The notes: generated by a model not told the origin, from the letters alone. Counted from the stretch's first letter, positions 17,350 to 27,016 are shown. The stretch is DNA of 64,000 nt from Dehalobacter sp. DCA (GCF_000305775.1 NC_018866.1:2189001-2253000); one strand, 5' to 3'. Numbers and translations are program-made.

Positions 17350-19026
17350 TTAGGCCGGGGGTCCCGGTCCCTGAGACACAACGATGGTCACTTCCGAACC
17401 CTGCTGGATTGGTTTGCCCGGTTTGGGTTCAGTTGTAATCACGGCTTTCTCCGGAAATAAATCCGATTCTTCCATGATCGGCATTACTTTCATATCGTAT
17501 TTTTCTAGGTAATCCGTGGTAAACTCCAGTGACATGCCTGTAAAATCAGGCATAGCGGTAATCGTTGGTTGAATCCCTTCGCTGACAAACAGTTCGATCT
17601 CTCCGTTCTTTGTCCAGGTCGAACCGGGCGCAACCGATTGTCCGAAAACATGTCCTTTCGAAACGGAAGCGCTCAGCATTGTTTTGACCGTAATATTCGT
17701 AAAACCGGCTTCCTTAAGCGTACTCTCAGCGTTTTCCTGAAGTGGATACCCGGTTGTTACATTCGGTACTTTAATGTATTCTACCCCTTTGCTGATCTCA
17801 ATGTCCACTGACCTTCCAGCCTTAACTTCACTCTTCGGCTTAATGCTTTGAGAAACAATCCCACCCTGCTTAATTTCATCGCTGTAGGTTTCGGTCCGGT
17901 TGCCGAGAACTAGACGGGCTTTGGTCAATTCGATTTTAGCTTCTTCTACAGTCTTACCCGTAAGATCCGGAACGTTAACCACCTGTGTATGGGTGAAAAC
18001 CCAAACTCCTGAGGATGTCCCGACAACTACAATCAGTGCGGCAATAGCAATCATAACCAGCATCGGAATTTTTTTCTTGCGCTTTTTGGTACGCAGAAGC
18101 GCATCATTCTTGGCCTCATTCGGGATTACTTTATCCTTCAAGCCCCTATGAACCTGGGTCTGCATGGTATCTTCATGGTCTCTGGCCTGTCTTTTTTCCC
18201 AAACAATGATCTCTCCGGCTTCGATCCTGTCGAGATCCTCGAGAAATTCCGCTGCACTTTTATAGCGGTCTTGAAGTGATTTGGCCAGTGCTTTCATGAT
18301 CACGGTTTCCAGTTCCGGGCTGACTCCGGCAACAAGCTTCCCGGGCAGCTCGACTTCCTCCTGGATATGCTTCAAGGCAATGGTAATCGCGGTATCTCCA
18401 TCATACGGAAGCCTTCCCGCAATCAGTTCATAAAGGATGATTCCAAGCGAATAGATATCGGACTGTTCCGTGGTTTGGGAACCCTTGGCCTGTTCCGGTG
18501 ACAGGTAATGCACTGAGCCGACGATATCCCCGGTATGGGTGACGGTTGCCGAAGAGGCGGCTCTGGCTATCCCAAAATCAGTAACTTTGGCCCTTCCATC
18601 CGGTGCAATTAAAATATTCTGCGGTTTGATATCCCGATGAATAATATTGTTGGCATGTGCATGAACCAGTGCTTCAGCAATCTGACGGACAATATGAATC
18701 GCCTTATCCTGGGAAAGAGGCGCTTGCGTACGGATAATATCCTTTAACGTCTGGCCTTTGACATACTCCATGACAATATAATCTTCGTTCCCGTCTCTGC
18801 CCACATCATAGATCGAAACGATGTTCTGGTGAGACAGGCTGGCTGCAGACTGCGCTTCCCGGCGAAAACGACGGATAAAACCCTCATCGGAAGCGTACTG
18901 TTCCCGCAGGACCTTGATAGCAACGGTTCTGTTCAGTAATGTATCCTTGGCCCGGTAGACGATTGCCATCCCTCCGGCCCCAATTTTTTCTTCTATTTCA
19001 TATCTTCCTCCGAACATCTTTTCCAT
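17350..19026 (-). CDS. prkC: PASTA-domain serine/threonine protein kinase (PrkC/Stk1 type)
   Basis: A 558-residue membrane kinase. The cytoplasmic kinase domain spans about 10-270, with GAGGMAIVYRA, catalytic Lys39 in VAIKVL, HRDIKPQN at 130-137 and DFG at 150-152. A basic juxtamembrane run (KKRKKK) leads into one membrane segment at about 315-338. Three extracellular PASTA repeats follow; they bind muropeptide or lipid II fragments in this family. It phosphorylates division and envelope proteins and triggers germination in Bacillus. Its start overlaps the pbp stop by one base (TAATG). The paired phosphatase prpC and two FHA readers lie in the same operon. Confidence 0.96.
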   Translation of the reverse strand: MEKMFGGRYEIEEKIGAGGMAIVYRAKDTLLNRTVAIKVLREQYASDEGFIRRFRREAQSAASLSHQNIVSIYDVGRDGNEDYIVMEYVKGQTLKDIIRTQAPLSQDKAIHIVRQIAEALVHAHANNIIHRDIKPQNILIAPDGRAKVTDFGIARAASSATVTHTGDIVGSVHYLSPEQAKGSQTTEQSDIYSLGIILYELIAGRLPYDGDTAITIALKHIQEEVELPGKLVAGVSPELETVIMKALAKSLQDRYKSAAEFLEDLDRIEAGEIIVWEKRQARDHEDTMQTQVHRGLKDKVIPNEAKNDALLRTKKRKKKIPMLVMIAIAALIVVVGTSSGVWVFTHTQVVNVPDLTGKTVEEAKIELTKARLVLGNRTETYSDEIKQGGIVSQSIKPKSEVKAGRSVDIEISKGVEYIKVPNVTTGYPLQENAESTLKEAGFTNITVKTMLSASVSKGHVFGQSVAPGSTWTKNGEIELFVSEGIQPTITAMPDFTGMSLEFTTDYLEKYDMKVMPIMEESDLFPEKAVITTEPKPGKPIQQGSEVTIVVSQGPGPPA

Positions 19027-20441
19027 TAGTTTTCACCTTCTTTCAATTCAAGTGCTTTCTCTATGACTGCTTTAGCAATCGGCGCTGCCGCTCCGCCGCC
19101 GGTTCCGCCATGTTCCACCAGGACCGCTACAGCTATTTCCGGATTCTCCGCAGGAGCGAAAGCAATATACCAGGCGTGGGTATCCCCGTCTCCTCCCGGT
19201 TCAGCCGAGCCAGTTTTTGCTGCTATTTGGGCCCCAGATATGGCTCCGGGAGATGCTGTTCCTTTATTGACAGCCAAAACCATGCCGCTTGTTATTTTTT
19301 CTGCTTCTTCCTTACTGAGAGGCGTCAGCCAAACTTCAGGTGTCCTTCGATAGATACTATTTTGCTTGGAATCGAGCACACTGTCAATCAAATGTGGAAC
19401 CATTATTTTGCCGTCATTGGCAACTCCGGCTGTGATCAAGGCCATATGGAAAGGACTAACCATTACCTGACCCTGACCGAAGGTACTCTCGGCAAACAAA
19501 TTGAGGCTTAAGTTCTCCGGCAAAGGGTCATCCCTGGTAATTGAACTGATCGGAACATACTGATCAAACGGGATATCCCTGCCAAATCCGAAATTGGACA
19601 CAGCCTCCAAAAAATGATTCACACCAGCTTTGATCCCATACTGAGCAAAATAAGTATTGCAGGAGTAGGCCAAAGCAAGATCATAATTGACCCAGCCATG
19701 CGCTTTATCATTTTGTTCCTGGATCGTCTGCCCGTTAATCACAGTAGAACCTTCACAATCATAAAGCTCCGTTGTGTCGAGTCCTGCCTGAAAAATGGCT
19801 GCTGAAGTAATAACTTTCATAATTGATCCTGGAGGAAACAACGAGAAAGCGTGGTTCACCAGCGGACTGTCCTCCTCAGCAATAATCTTGTCCCAGTCCT
19901 GTTCAATTGCTCCAGCATCATAGCTTGGCTGACTGACCAGCGCCAGAACATCCCCGTTTTGCGGATCGATTGCCACCACTGCTCCGGTCTTGCCCTGCAA
20001 ACTCTGATAAGCAGTCTCCTGTAGACGGGAATCAAGTGTCAGTATCAGGTCATTACCTGTTCTCTGCAATTCAAATGCATTCTGAATCCGTCTGAGAATG
20101 GAAGGATTCTTCATTCCGAGAAGTGTTTCCGCCTCCGTTGCTTCAAGGCCGGCAGAACCGTATTTTACTGTGGCATACCCCAGTAAAGGCTCAAACATCT
20201 CACCCTGCGGATACGTTCTGACTTTTCCGTCAGCGGTTTGCTCCGTCTTTGCCAGAACAACGCCGTTGCGGTCAAAAATGCCGCCCCGGGTAATTCTTTC
20301 CTCTAAATAAACCGCGCGCCGGTTAGCTGGATTATCCAGCATCTCATCGGCCTTAACCACTTGCCAGTATACCAGACCCAGGCTTAGAAAAACAAAGCTA
20401 AAAACCATGATCAGTGCAATTTTGCGGATTCCATTGTTCAT
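19026..20441 (-). CDS. Penicillin-binding protein 2-type transpeptidase
   Basis: A 471-residue class B-like PBP with an N-terminal membrane anchor (about 8-28) and only a short region before the transpeptidase domain. Active-site motifs are the SxxK in PPGSIMKV (Ser206), SxN in YSCNTYFAQ (Ser260) and KTG in AAKTGSAEP. It cross-links peptidoglycan outside the membrane. It forms an ATGA overlap with the upstream ftsW/rodA gene, the usual SEDS polymerase-PBP pair. It resembles actinobacterial PbpA/RodA clusters with FHA, PP2C and PASTA kinase, and no numbered name is assigned. Confidence 0.93.
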   Translation of the reverse strand: MNNGIRKIALIMVFSFVFLSLGLVYWQVVKADEMLDNPANRRAVYLEERITRGGIFDRNGVVLAKTEQTADGKVRTYPQGEMFEPLLGYATVKYGSAGLEATEAETLLGMKNPSILRRIQNAFELQRTGNDLILTLDSRLQETAYQSLQGKTGAVVAIDPQNGDVLALVSQPSYDAGAIEQDWDKIIAEEDSPLVNHAFSLFPPGSIMKVITSAAIFQAGLDTTELYDCEGSTVINGQTIQEQNDKAHGWVNYDLALAYSCNTYFAQYGIKAGVNHFLEAVSNFGFGRDIPFDQYVPISSITRDDPLPENLSLNLFAESTFGQGQVMVSPFHMALITAGVANDGKIMVPHLIDSVLDSKQNSIYRRTPEVWLTPLSKEEAEKITSGMVLAVNKGTASPGAISGAQIAAKTGSAEPGGDGDTHAWYIAFAPAENPEIAVAVLVEHGGTGGGAAAPIAKAVIEKALELKEGEN

Positions 20442-21724
20442 AAGGCATCTGCCTGCTTTCCGATTGGTATCTGACTCACGGAGAAAGCTGAGCTATGAGA
20501 AATGCCGGCCAGAATCCCAAGGAGTAAAAAGTGTCCGACCATGGAACTTCCCCCGTAGCTCATCCAAGGCAAAGGCAGACCTGTAAGCGGAAGCATTTTG
20601 GTCACCCCGGCCAGGATGATCAGCGCTTCCACACCGATCAGAATGCCTATTCCCGCCGCCAGGATCTGGCCAAACCGATCCACAGCTCTGGTGCTGACGC
20701 AGAAACAGCGCATTACGACAATAATAAACAGACTGATGATTGCCATTGCGCCAATAAAACCAATTTCCTCAGCAATCACCGAAAAGATAAAATCAGTGTC
20801 CGCATTCGGAATCTGGTAAGCACCTATCCCATTTCCGAGACCTGTCCCCAGAAGCCTTCCCCCACTTATGGCGAAGATCGACTGGGAGATCTGATAAGCC
20901 CCGCCGCTGGCATCCAGCCACGGGTTAATCCAGGTAGCAACCCTTACGCGGACATGATCAAACAGGAAATAACCAGCTGCCCCTGTCGCCATGACCAACG
21001 GAACGGAAACCACGAGATAAAGCAGTCTTTCGGTTGCGACATACAAGATAAACACCATAAGAAGGAAGAATACCAGCGCCGTTCCAAGGCTTTTCTGGGC
21101 ACCCAGCAATCCGAGAACAAATACGCCGATAAAAACAAACGGGCCCATTGTTTTGGCATCAGGCAGAGAAAGTCTCCCAACCTGAATCGTTCCAAAACGC
21201 AAAAGCTCTTTATTATCACTTAAATAGGATGCCAGGAAAAGAAGCAGGGCCACTTTGACGAGCTCCTCGGGCTGGAAACCCACCCCGGCAAACCTAAACC
21301 AGCTTGTCGCACCATTGATGGTGGTCCCAAATATCAGCGTCAGCAGAAGCATAAGCAAGGCCAGCATTCCCCAGAGATACTGATACTCACCAAGCTTGCG
21401 GTAATCTCGTAAAATAAAAAAGACAGCATAGTAAATGATCAAGCCCAGATTCGCCCAGATAAATTGGTCCGCCGCCTGGGCAGGATTGATCCTTGCTAGA
21501 AAAACCAAGCCAATCGCGAGGATGGTCTGAACTACCGGCAGGAGATACGGATCTCCCTGATAGCAAAAAAATATTTCAAACAAGGCACCTGCTAGGATCA
21601 AAAAAGAAAATACAGCTCCTTGCAGGAAAAAACCGCTTTCACTCATATCATCCAGTTTCAGTACACCGAGTCCCATCCATAGAATTACTAAAGTCAGAAC
21701 TCTCAAAGATAGACGATGTAGCAT
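20438..21724 (-). CDS. SEDS peptidoglycan polymerase (FtsW/RodA/SpoVE family)
   Basis: A 428-residue integral membrane glycosyltransferase with about ten hydrophobic segments. SEDS features are WFRFAGVGFQPEELVKVALL, GTALVFFLLM and the C-terminal PLTGLPLPWMSYGGSSM with the conserved Pro/Ser/Gly. The ATG at 21724 is chosen because GGAGCGGTGAG inside the prpC end precedes it. Partner of the PBP gene that overlaps its stop. Whether it serves division (FtsW) or elongation (RodA) cannot be decided from sequence; the gene order is like actinobacterial rodA. Confidence 0.93.
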   Translation of the reverse strand: MLHRLSLRVLTLVILWMGLGVLKLDDMSESGFFLQGAVFSFLILAGALFEIFFCYQGDPYLLPVVQTILAIGLVFLARINPAQAADQFIWANLGLIIYYAVFFILRDYRKLGEYQYLWGMLALLMLLLTLIFGTTINGATSWFRFAGVGFQPEELVKVALLLFLASYLSDNKELLRFGTIQVGRLSLPDAKTMGPFVFIGVFVLGLLGAQKSLGTALVFFLLMVFILYVATERLLYLVVSVPLVMATGAAGYFLFDHVRVRVATWINPWLDASGGAYQISQSIFAISGGRLLGTGLGNGIGAYQIPNADTDFIFSVIAEEIGFIGAMAIISLFIIVVMRCFCVSTRAVDRFGQILAAGIGILIGVEALIILAGVTKMLPLTGLPLPWMSYGGSSMVGHFLLLGILAGISHSSAFSVSQIPIGKQADAL

Positions 21725-21728
21725 GTTC

Positions 21729-22451
21729 TCACCGCTCCACAATACAGCATATTGCCGTAAAATTATCCGGAGCCCCCCGTTCGATCACAACATTCTTCAA
21801 GGTTTCGAGATGGTCATCCCATGATTTAGCCTCGGAAAACTCCGCAGCAATCTCCTGATCACTAATTTCATTCGAAAAGCCATCCGTGCACAGAAGAAAA
21901 ACATCTCCGTCCTGTACTTTAAGTTGGAAACAATCTACATCAATGTTGAGCTCCACACCCAGCGCTCTGGACAAAACATGCTTGTGCGGATGATTTTTGG
22001 CTTTCTCCTCCGTCAGCTCTCCGAGGCGGACAAGTTCGTTTACCATGGAATGATCCTCCGACAGGAGCGTGAGGGTCTGATTTCGCCATAAATAAATCCT
22101 GCTGTCGCCCACATGGCCAACAACGGCTTTATTGTCATAGATCATCAGAGCAGTCAGGGTTGTTCCCATGCCTTCCGTCCCTTCAGTCCGAAGCGATACC
22201 TCGTATACTTCACGGTTGGCCTGATTCACAGCCTGAACGATCCAGTCCTGCATATCCTGAATATCCGAAGATTTTAATTCAGCTGCTTTTTCCTCTAATT
22301 GTTCGACCGCGATCCTCGAAGCTATTTCCCCGGCATTATGTCCGCCCATTCCATCGGCCACCGCAAAAAATGACTCCTCCGGCAATATAAGAAAATAATC
22401 TTCATTGTTTTTTCTAACACAACCGGTCTCATAAATCCTAACTGCTTTCAT
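21729..22451 (-). CDS. prpC: PP2C-family serine/threonine phosphatase (PrpC/Stp)
   Basis: A 240-residue metal-dependent phosphatase. Motifs are FFAVADGMGGHNAGEIAS (metal-binding Asp/Gly), AVVGHVGDSRIYL, LLCTDGFSNEI and DNFTAIC. It removes phosphate from targets of the PASTA kinase three genes downstream. The start ATG at 22451 overlaps the upstream FHA gene by 14 bases. Confidence 0.95.
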   Translation of the reverse strand: MKAVRIYETGCVRKNNEDYFLILPEESFFAVADGMGGHNAGEIASRIAVEQLEEKAAELKSSDIQDMQDWIVQAVNQANREVYEVSLRTEGTEGMGTTLTALMIYDNKAVVGHVGDSRIYLWRNQTLTLLSEDHSMVNELVRLGELTEEKAKNHPHKHVLSRALGVELNIDVDCFQLKVQDGDVFLLCTDGFSNEISDQEIAAEFSEAKSWDDHLETLKNVVIERGAPDNFTAICCIVER

Positions 22452-22881
22452 TTCCCCACCTCGAATATAGAAAAGTAATGCTGCCTATCTTGATGAAGTC
22501 ACCGGAAACAAGCTGGACCTGGGAGTTGATCCGTTCTCCGTTCACCCAGGTACCATTCGTGCTCCCAACATCCTCCAGCGTTGTCATCCCTCTGTTATGC
22601 TTGAATTCAGCATGATCCAGCGAACAATAATGGTCCGGAACGACGATATCGTTGTGCTTTCCTCTTCCGATGGAAAGCCCCCGGGAATCAATCTTAATCT
22701 TGCGTCCTTTGGGTAGCTTTTCAGCTCCGCCTAAGACCTCGATACAGCCAAGATCAGATTCGGTTTTGCTCATGATTCCCCTCGACCTTAAATCGGCCAG
22801 CATAACCGTCAATATCCGTAAGAGAAAGAGATAGATAAAACCAACAAATACAATCCTTCCAACTACCGTAAGCATTTGCAT
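22438..22881 (-). CDS. Membrane-anchored FHA-domain protein (FhaB-like)
   Basis: 147 residues: one N-terminal membrane segment (about 5-27), a short linker, then a forkhead-associated domain from about 65. The phosphothreonine-binding motifs are LSIGRGKHNDIVVPD, CSLDHAEF and LEDVGSTNGTWVNGERI. It probably reads threonine phosphorylation made by the operon's PASTA kinase at the membrane. Sits between the second FHA gene and prpC, as in actinobacterial fhaA-fhaB-pstP-rodA-pbpA-pkn clusters. Confidence 0.9.
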   Translation of the reverse strand: MQMLTVVGRIVFVGFIYLFLLRILTVMLADLRSRGIMSKTESDLGCIEVLGGAEKLPKGRKIKIDSRGLSIGRGKHNDIVVPDHYCSLDHAEFKHNRGMTTLEDVGSTNGTWVNGERINSQVQLVSGDFIKIGSITFLYSRWGNESS

Positions 22882-22894
22882 TCAATCACCGACT

Positions 22895-23680
22895 TTACTT
22901 ATCTACCTGAAATTGAAAATGCGTTTGTCCGGCCTTTATCCTGTCCCCAGGATTTACCATATAGCGGTCAACCCTTAATTTGTTCAGATAGGTACCGTTG
23001 GTACTGCCTAGATCCTGAACAAACCACCTTCTATTCTCTGTATAAAGCTTCAAATGGTGACGGGAGATCTCCAGGTCTCTGACTTCGATATCACAATCTT
23101 CCTGGCGTCCGACGATATACTCGTCCTTATTAAGATCGTAAATCTCACCTTCATTTGTCCCTTTTATAACTTCGAGATAAGGATGAGTTTTCCTGCTGAC
23201 TGTTTTGGATGATGCCATGATTAATCTTGCAGCATCCGCCAGAACTGTTGTTTTTTCCATTTCTTCATCTTCCGCAGGCAGTTTTTCTTCGTTAATCCGC
23301 CAATTGGCGACAACAGAATCTTTAAACTCAACCTGGGTTTTCATTAAGCCAGCATCAATCTTCTCCGAAGGCTGCATCCGCACAACCGGAAGCGCCAGAA
23401 AAGTGTAGCCCTGCCTGGTCCCTTCGTCATAGAGATGTTTGGCCAGCTCCACCAGCAGTGTCTCTCCAAAACTTTCCAAGACCGCATAATCCTCAGGGTT
23501 TAAACTTACAGTGTAAACATTCGGGACATAGACATGGGATATGCTGACCTGCTTATTTTTCAGCATTATTTTATTGAGTTCCCTGGCAACCTGAACAGGC
23601 TGAATCGTGCCCACCGACTTGCTGAACAAAAATGTAGCCATCTGTTCGGCGATCGATTCAACTTTGTTTAAGAGACGCAT
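22895..23680 (-). CDS. DUF3662/FHA-domain protein (FhaA-like)
   Basis: 261 residues from ATG 23680 (MRLLNKVESIAEQM). The N-terminal 125 residues match the DUF3662 type: LFSKSVGTIQPVQVARELNK, then YVPNVYTVSLNPEDY. A linker of about 60 residues follows, then a C-terminal FHA domain with YIVGRQEDCDIEVRD, ISRHHLKLY and QDLGSTNGTYLNKLRV. The start overlaps the rlmN end by 23 bases, and the ribosome site (GGAG, GAGGAG) lies in rlmN coding sequence. Likely a scaffold for cell-wall synthesis controlled by threonine phosphorylation. Confidence 0.88.
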   Translation of the reverse strand: MRLLNKVESIAEQMATFLFSKSVGTIQPVQVARELNKIMLKNKQVSISHVYVPNVYTVSLNPEDYAVLESFGETLLVELAKHLYDEGTRQGYTFLALPVVRMQPSEKIDAGLMKTQVEFKDSVVANWRINEEKLPAEDEEMEKTTVLADAARLIMASSKTVSRKTHPYLEVIKGTNEGEIYDLNKDEYIVGRQEDCDIEVRDLEISRHHLKLYTENRRWFVQDLGSTNGTYLNKLRVDRYMVNPGDRIKAGQTHFQFQVDK

Positions 23681-24740
23681 ACTCCTCACACTCCAAACGC
23701 TGTCTAAGCTGACCACAGGCTGCGTCAATGTCCAGGCCTTTTTCTTCTCTGATCGAAACAGGAATCTTGCCCGCCTCGAGAACCCTTTTGAACATCGTTA
23801 ACCGCTCTTTGCCCGCTCTTTGAACGTCGCTGCCGATTACCGGATTAATGGGGATCAAATTGACATGGGCCAGCATGCCCTTAAGGAGAACGACCAGTTT
23901 CTCTGCTTCCTCTTTGGAGACATTCTGTTGGTGTAAAGCAAACTCAAATGTAACTCTTCTGTTCGTCTGATCGGAATAATACCGGCAGGCTTCCAGCAGT
24001 TCCTGCAATGGATATCTCCTGTTGATAGGAACCAGCGTATCCCTGACTTCATTTCTGACTGAATGAAGCGATACAGCCAAACCGACTTGCGGGTTGTCCT
24101 GTGCCAGTTGAATGATCTTGGGGGCAACACCGCTCGTCGAGATGGTCATTCTCCGCATGCCGATATTCTGACCGTTCTCGCTGTTCAGGATTCGAATCGC
24201 TTTCATCACCGCATCATAATTAAGAAAAGGTTCGCCCATCCCCATGAAAACAATATTGGTTACCGTGAATTTCGGGTCCTCCTGCTGAAGCAGCCGACTG
24301 ATTTCGAGCACCTGGCCGGTGATCTCTCCTGCAGTCAAGTTTCGGCGGAATCCATCCATTCCGGTTGCACAGAAAGGGCATCCCACAGGGCATCCTACCT
24401 GAGTCGAGACACATAGAGTGTGTCTGTCCCGGCTTGTCAGATGATCATAGTCCATCAGCACCGTTTCAATGCTTTCTCCATCAGCCAGGCGAAATAAAAA
24501 CTTCCGGGTCCCATCGGCAGAACGCTGCGCTTTTAAAACAGTCAGCGGCTGGATAAAGAAAACCCTGTCAAGCCGTTCGCTGTCCTGTTTCCCGATATTC
24601 ATCATTTCATCCCAATGATGAACTCCTCTGGCATTAACCCAGTTGAAAACCTGATTGGCCCTAAACTTTTTCAAGCCGTTTTCGAGGCATACTGCACGCA
24701 TTTCTCCTTCAAGACAACCGCGGCAATCCAGCTTTTCCAT
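23658..24740 (-). CDS. rlmN: 23S rRNA (adenine2503-C2)/tRNA methyltransferase RlmN
   Basis: A 360-residue radical-SAM methyltransferase. The cluster motif CX3CX2C is in VGCPVGCPFCATGMDGF, with GMGEPFLNYDAV and SLHS in the barrel; the C-terminal catalytic cysteine is in AACGQLRQRL, and the N-terminal Cys-rich start (LDCRGCLEGEM) is unusual but harmless. It methylates A2503 of 23S rRNA and A37 of some tRNAs. ATG at 24740. Follows rsmB as in B. subtilis. Confidence 0.95.
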   Translation of the reverse strand: MEKLDCRGCLEGEMRAVCLENGLKKFRANQVFNWVNARGVHHWDEMMNIGKQDSERLDRVFFIQPLTVLKAQRSADGTRKFLFRLADGESIETVLMDYDHLTSRDRHTLCVSTQVGCPVGCPFCATGMDGFRRNLTAGEITGQVLEISRLLQQEDPKFTVTNIVFMGMGEPFLNYDAVMKAIRILNSENGQNIGMRRMTISTSGVAPKIIQLAQDNPQVGLAVSLHSVRNEVRDTLVPINRRYPLQELLEACRYYSDQTNRRVTFEFALHQQNVSKEEAEKLVVLLKGMLAHVNLIPINPVIGSDVQRAGKERLTMFKRVLEAGKIPVSIREEKGLDIDAACGQLRQRLECEEYASLKQS

Positions 24741-24841
24741 AATTAGTATTATTCTCCCAATTTCATAATCTTAAACATGTTTTTCCGCCAGACGTAAAGC
24801 TTTGTCAATTAGAGCACATAGACTTGCTATAAAATCTTCTT

Positions 24842-24889
24842 GCCGCTCCTTGCCATCCGTAGCATCGCGTCACTAGGCCATCCGTGGCC
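24842..24889 (-). repeat. Dispersed inverted-repeat element, fragment D
   Basis: About 48 bp, on the minus strand closely matching the central part of copies B and C: GGCCACGGATGGCC, then CGCGATGC, GGATGGCAAGGAGCG. No terminal repeats remain. It overlaps the 3' end of rsmB (from 24873) and encodes its last residues and stop. Confidence 0.75.
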
Positions 24890-26288
24890 TTCGAAACTTA
24901 GCGATAAAGAATCCATCCATATTGTGATGATGAGGCAGGATCTGCCATACCCCTTTCCGGAGTTGTTTCAGATCTCTCTCCTCTGCTGCAAAAGGCAAAC
25001 TTCCCGACAAGTCAACGGAAACAAACTCGGGCTTAAGCTGCCGGAAAGCTTTAACCACTTCAAAGTTTTCTTCCGGCTCCATGGTACAGGTCGAATAAAC
25101 AAGCTCTCCGCCTTCCCGCACATGATCGGCAGCTTTCAGCAGGATTGCCAGCTGGAGTTCTGGCAGTTTGCTGATCTCGTCTTCTCTCTTCTGCCAGCGC
25201 AGATCAGCTCTTTTCCTAAGCACACCCAAGCCCGAACAGGGCGCATCAACCAGGACCCGGTCAAACTTCTCTCCGATTCCTTCCAAAATCCGGGCGTCGC
25301 CCTCAACAGTTTTTATCATTGTAATTCCGAGCCGCTCGGCTGATTCCTTGATCAAATCAAGCTTTTGGGGATACATATCAACAGCAACAATGGTTCCCTT
25401 GTTTTTCATCAATTGCGCCAGATGGGTTGTCTTCCCTCCCGGGGCACTGCAGACATCCAATACGCTGTCCCCTTCCCGCGCTCCCAATAGATGAGCAGCC
25501 AACTGAGAACTCTGATCCTGAACCGCGAAATATCCGTTTTGGAATTCCCAAAGTTGGTCCAATCCGCCAAAATCTTTCAGAATTAAGCTTTCCGGTGTGT
25601 ATTCTCCGTCCGCGACCTCAATTTCCTGACTTTCCAATAAGGTTTTTAGTTCCTGCCTTGTTGTCTTTAGGGTGTTTACACGGATAGAAGTAAGGGAAGG
25701 TTCGTTGTTGGCTTTGAGCAAAGCTTCTGTTTCTTCCTGCCCCCACCTTGCCAGCCAGCGCTTGATCATCCATTCAGGATGAGAATATCTGACCGAAAGA
25801 TAGCGGACCGTTTCCTTCTTTTGGTCTGGCCATTCAAAATTCCAGCCTGTTTCAGCCGCCTTGCGCAGGACACTGTTGACAAGGGGGGAATAGGTTCGGT
25901 TCAGTTGATTCATCAGGTCAACACTCTCATTGACCGCGGCGGGCACCGGCACTCTGTCCATGAGTAGTATCTGAAAAACACCGGTCCTTAAAACAGCCCT
26001 GACTTCCTGCGGTAATGCGGACATCGGCTTATTCAGATGTTTTCTCAACGCATAATCCAGCGTCAATTTGTTTTTTAATACCCCGTTGACCAAAGCAGTA
26101 GCCAGATTCCTGTCCCGGCTCTGAGTCAGTCCTGAAAGCTGGGAACGTAAAAGAAGATTGGCATAGGCCCCTTCTTTTTCGACCCGCGTAAGAATACGCA
26201 CGGCTATCAGCCGTGCGTTTTGATCGTTTATGCGTTTCCGCCTACGTTTGGTTTTTTCTTCAGTAATAGGGTTATTCTTCTCCGTCAT
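24873..26288 (-). CDS. rsmB: 16S rRNA (cytosine967-C5)-methyltransferase RsmB
   Basis: 471 residues: an N-terminal NusB-like RNA-binding domain (about 20-160), then a Rossmann methyltransferase domain with VLDVCSAPGGKTTHLAQLM (SAM binding), VDAPCSGLGVLRKRADLRW (catalytic PC motif) and YSTCTMEPEENFEVV (second catalytic Cys). The family normally ends near GFFIAKF; here six residues (RRPRMA) and the stop come from repeat fragment D. The N-terminus is Lys/Arg-rich. Between fmt/yugP-like and rlmN in the conserved order. Confidence 0.95.
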   Translation of the reverse strand: MTEKNNPITEEKTKRRRKRINDQNARLIAVRILTRVEKEGAYANLLLRSQLSGLTQSRDRNLATALVNGVLKNKLTLDYALRKHLNKPMSALPQEVRAVLRTGVFQILLMDRVPVPAAVNESVDLMNQLNRTYSPLVNSVLRKAAETGWNFEWPDQKKETVRYLSVRYSHPEWMIKRWLARWGQEETEALLKANNEPSLTSIRVNTLKTTRQELKTLLESQEIEVADGEYTPESLILKDFGGLDQLWEFQNGYFAVQDQSSQLAAHLLGAREGDSVLDVCSAPGGKTTHLAQLMKNKGTIVAVDMYPQKLDLIKESAERLGITMIKTVEGDARILEGIGEKFDRVLVDAPCSGLGVLRKRADLRWQKREDEISKLPELQLAILLKAADHVREGGELVYSTCTMEPEENFEVVKAFRQLKPEFVSVDLSGSLPFAAEERDLKQLRKGVWQILPHHHNMDGFFIAKFRRPRMA

Positions 26289-26326
26289 TTTTCTATCCCA
26301 ATCTTTTTTATTCTCTTGATTCGGTA

Positions 26327-27016
26327 TTAATCATCCCGGCCTTGTGCAATCCACACAAAACGCAGCAAGGTCAGGATCGCAGTCAGTGCTGCGGCGACAT
26401 AGGTCAGGGCTGCTGCACTGAGCATCTTTCTTGCACCTGTCATCTCTTCTGTATCTTTAATAATGCCGCTGTCTCCCAGAAAAGCTAAGGCTCTGTTACT
26501 GGCATTGTATTCAACAGGAAGCGTAACGATCTGGAACAGAACTGCAAACGCAAAAACATAAATCCCAATATCCAACAAGAAGGATATCGACGGCAGGAAC
26601 AGCCCAAGAAGGATCAAGATGGGTCCTGCCTGACTGCCGAATGAAGCCACTGGCACAAAGGCCGACCTGAGTTTCAACGGAACATAGCTGTCAGCATGCT
26701 GCACAGCGTGACCTGTTTCGTGAGCCGCGACAGCCAGCGCTGCAATGGACGTACTGTTATATACACCGCTGCTGAGCCTCACAACATGAGTCCTCGGGTC
26801 GTAGTGGTCCGTAAGGTTTCCGGCAACCTGCTCTACCTGAACATCATAAAGGCCATTCTCATTCAGCAGCGCTCTGGCCACGTCTGCACCCGTCGCTCCC
26901 GAACTGCTCCTCATTTTGGAATATCTGCCGTAAGCACCACTGATCTTGGCCTGAGCATAGACAGTCAGAATAATCGCTGGAATCAGCAGTATAATTGTGT
27001 AATCAAATAAAAACAT
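26327..27016 (-). CDS. Zinc-dependent membrane metallopeptidase (YugP family)
   Basis: 229 residues, ATG at 27016 after AAGGAGGAAG. The N-terminus is a membrane helix (LFDYTIILLIPAIILTVYAQ). The metal site HExxH is in AVAAHETGHAVQH, followed by two or three further hydrophobic segments (GPILILLGLFLPSISFLLDI, a helix near 150, and the C-terminal MLSAAALTYVAAALTAIL). The physiological substrate is unknown. Often found between fmt and rsmB in clostridia. Confidence 0.9.
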   Translation of the reverse strand: MFLFDYTIILLIPAIILTVYAQAKISGAYGRYSKMRSSSGATGADVARALLNENGLYDVQVEQVAGNLTDHYDPRTHVVRLSSGVYNSTSIAALAVAAHETGHAVQHADSYVPLKLRSAFVPVASFGSQAGPILILLGLFLPSISFLLDIGIYVFAFAVLFQIVTLPVEYNASNRALAFLGDSGIIKDTEEMTGARKMLSAAALTYVAAALTAILTLLRFVWIAQGRDD

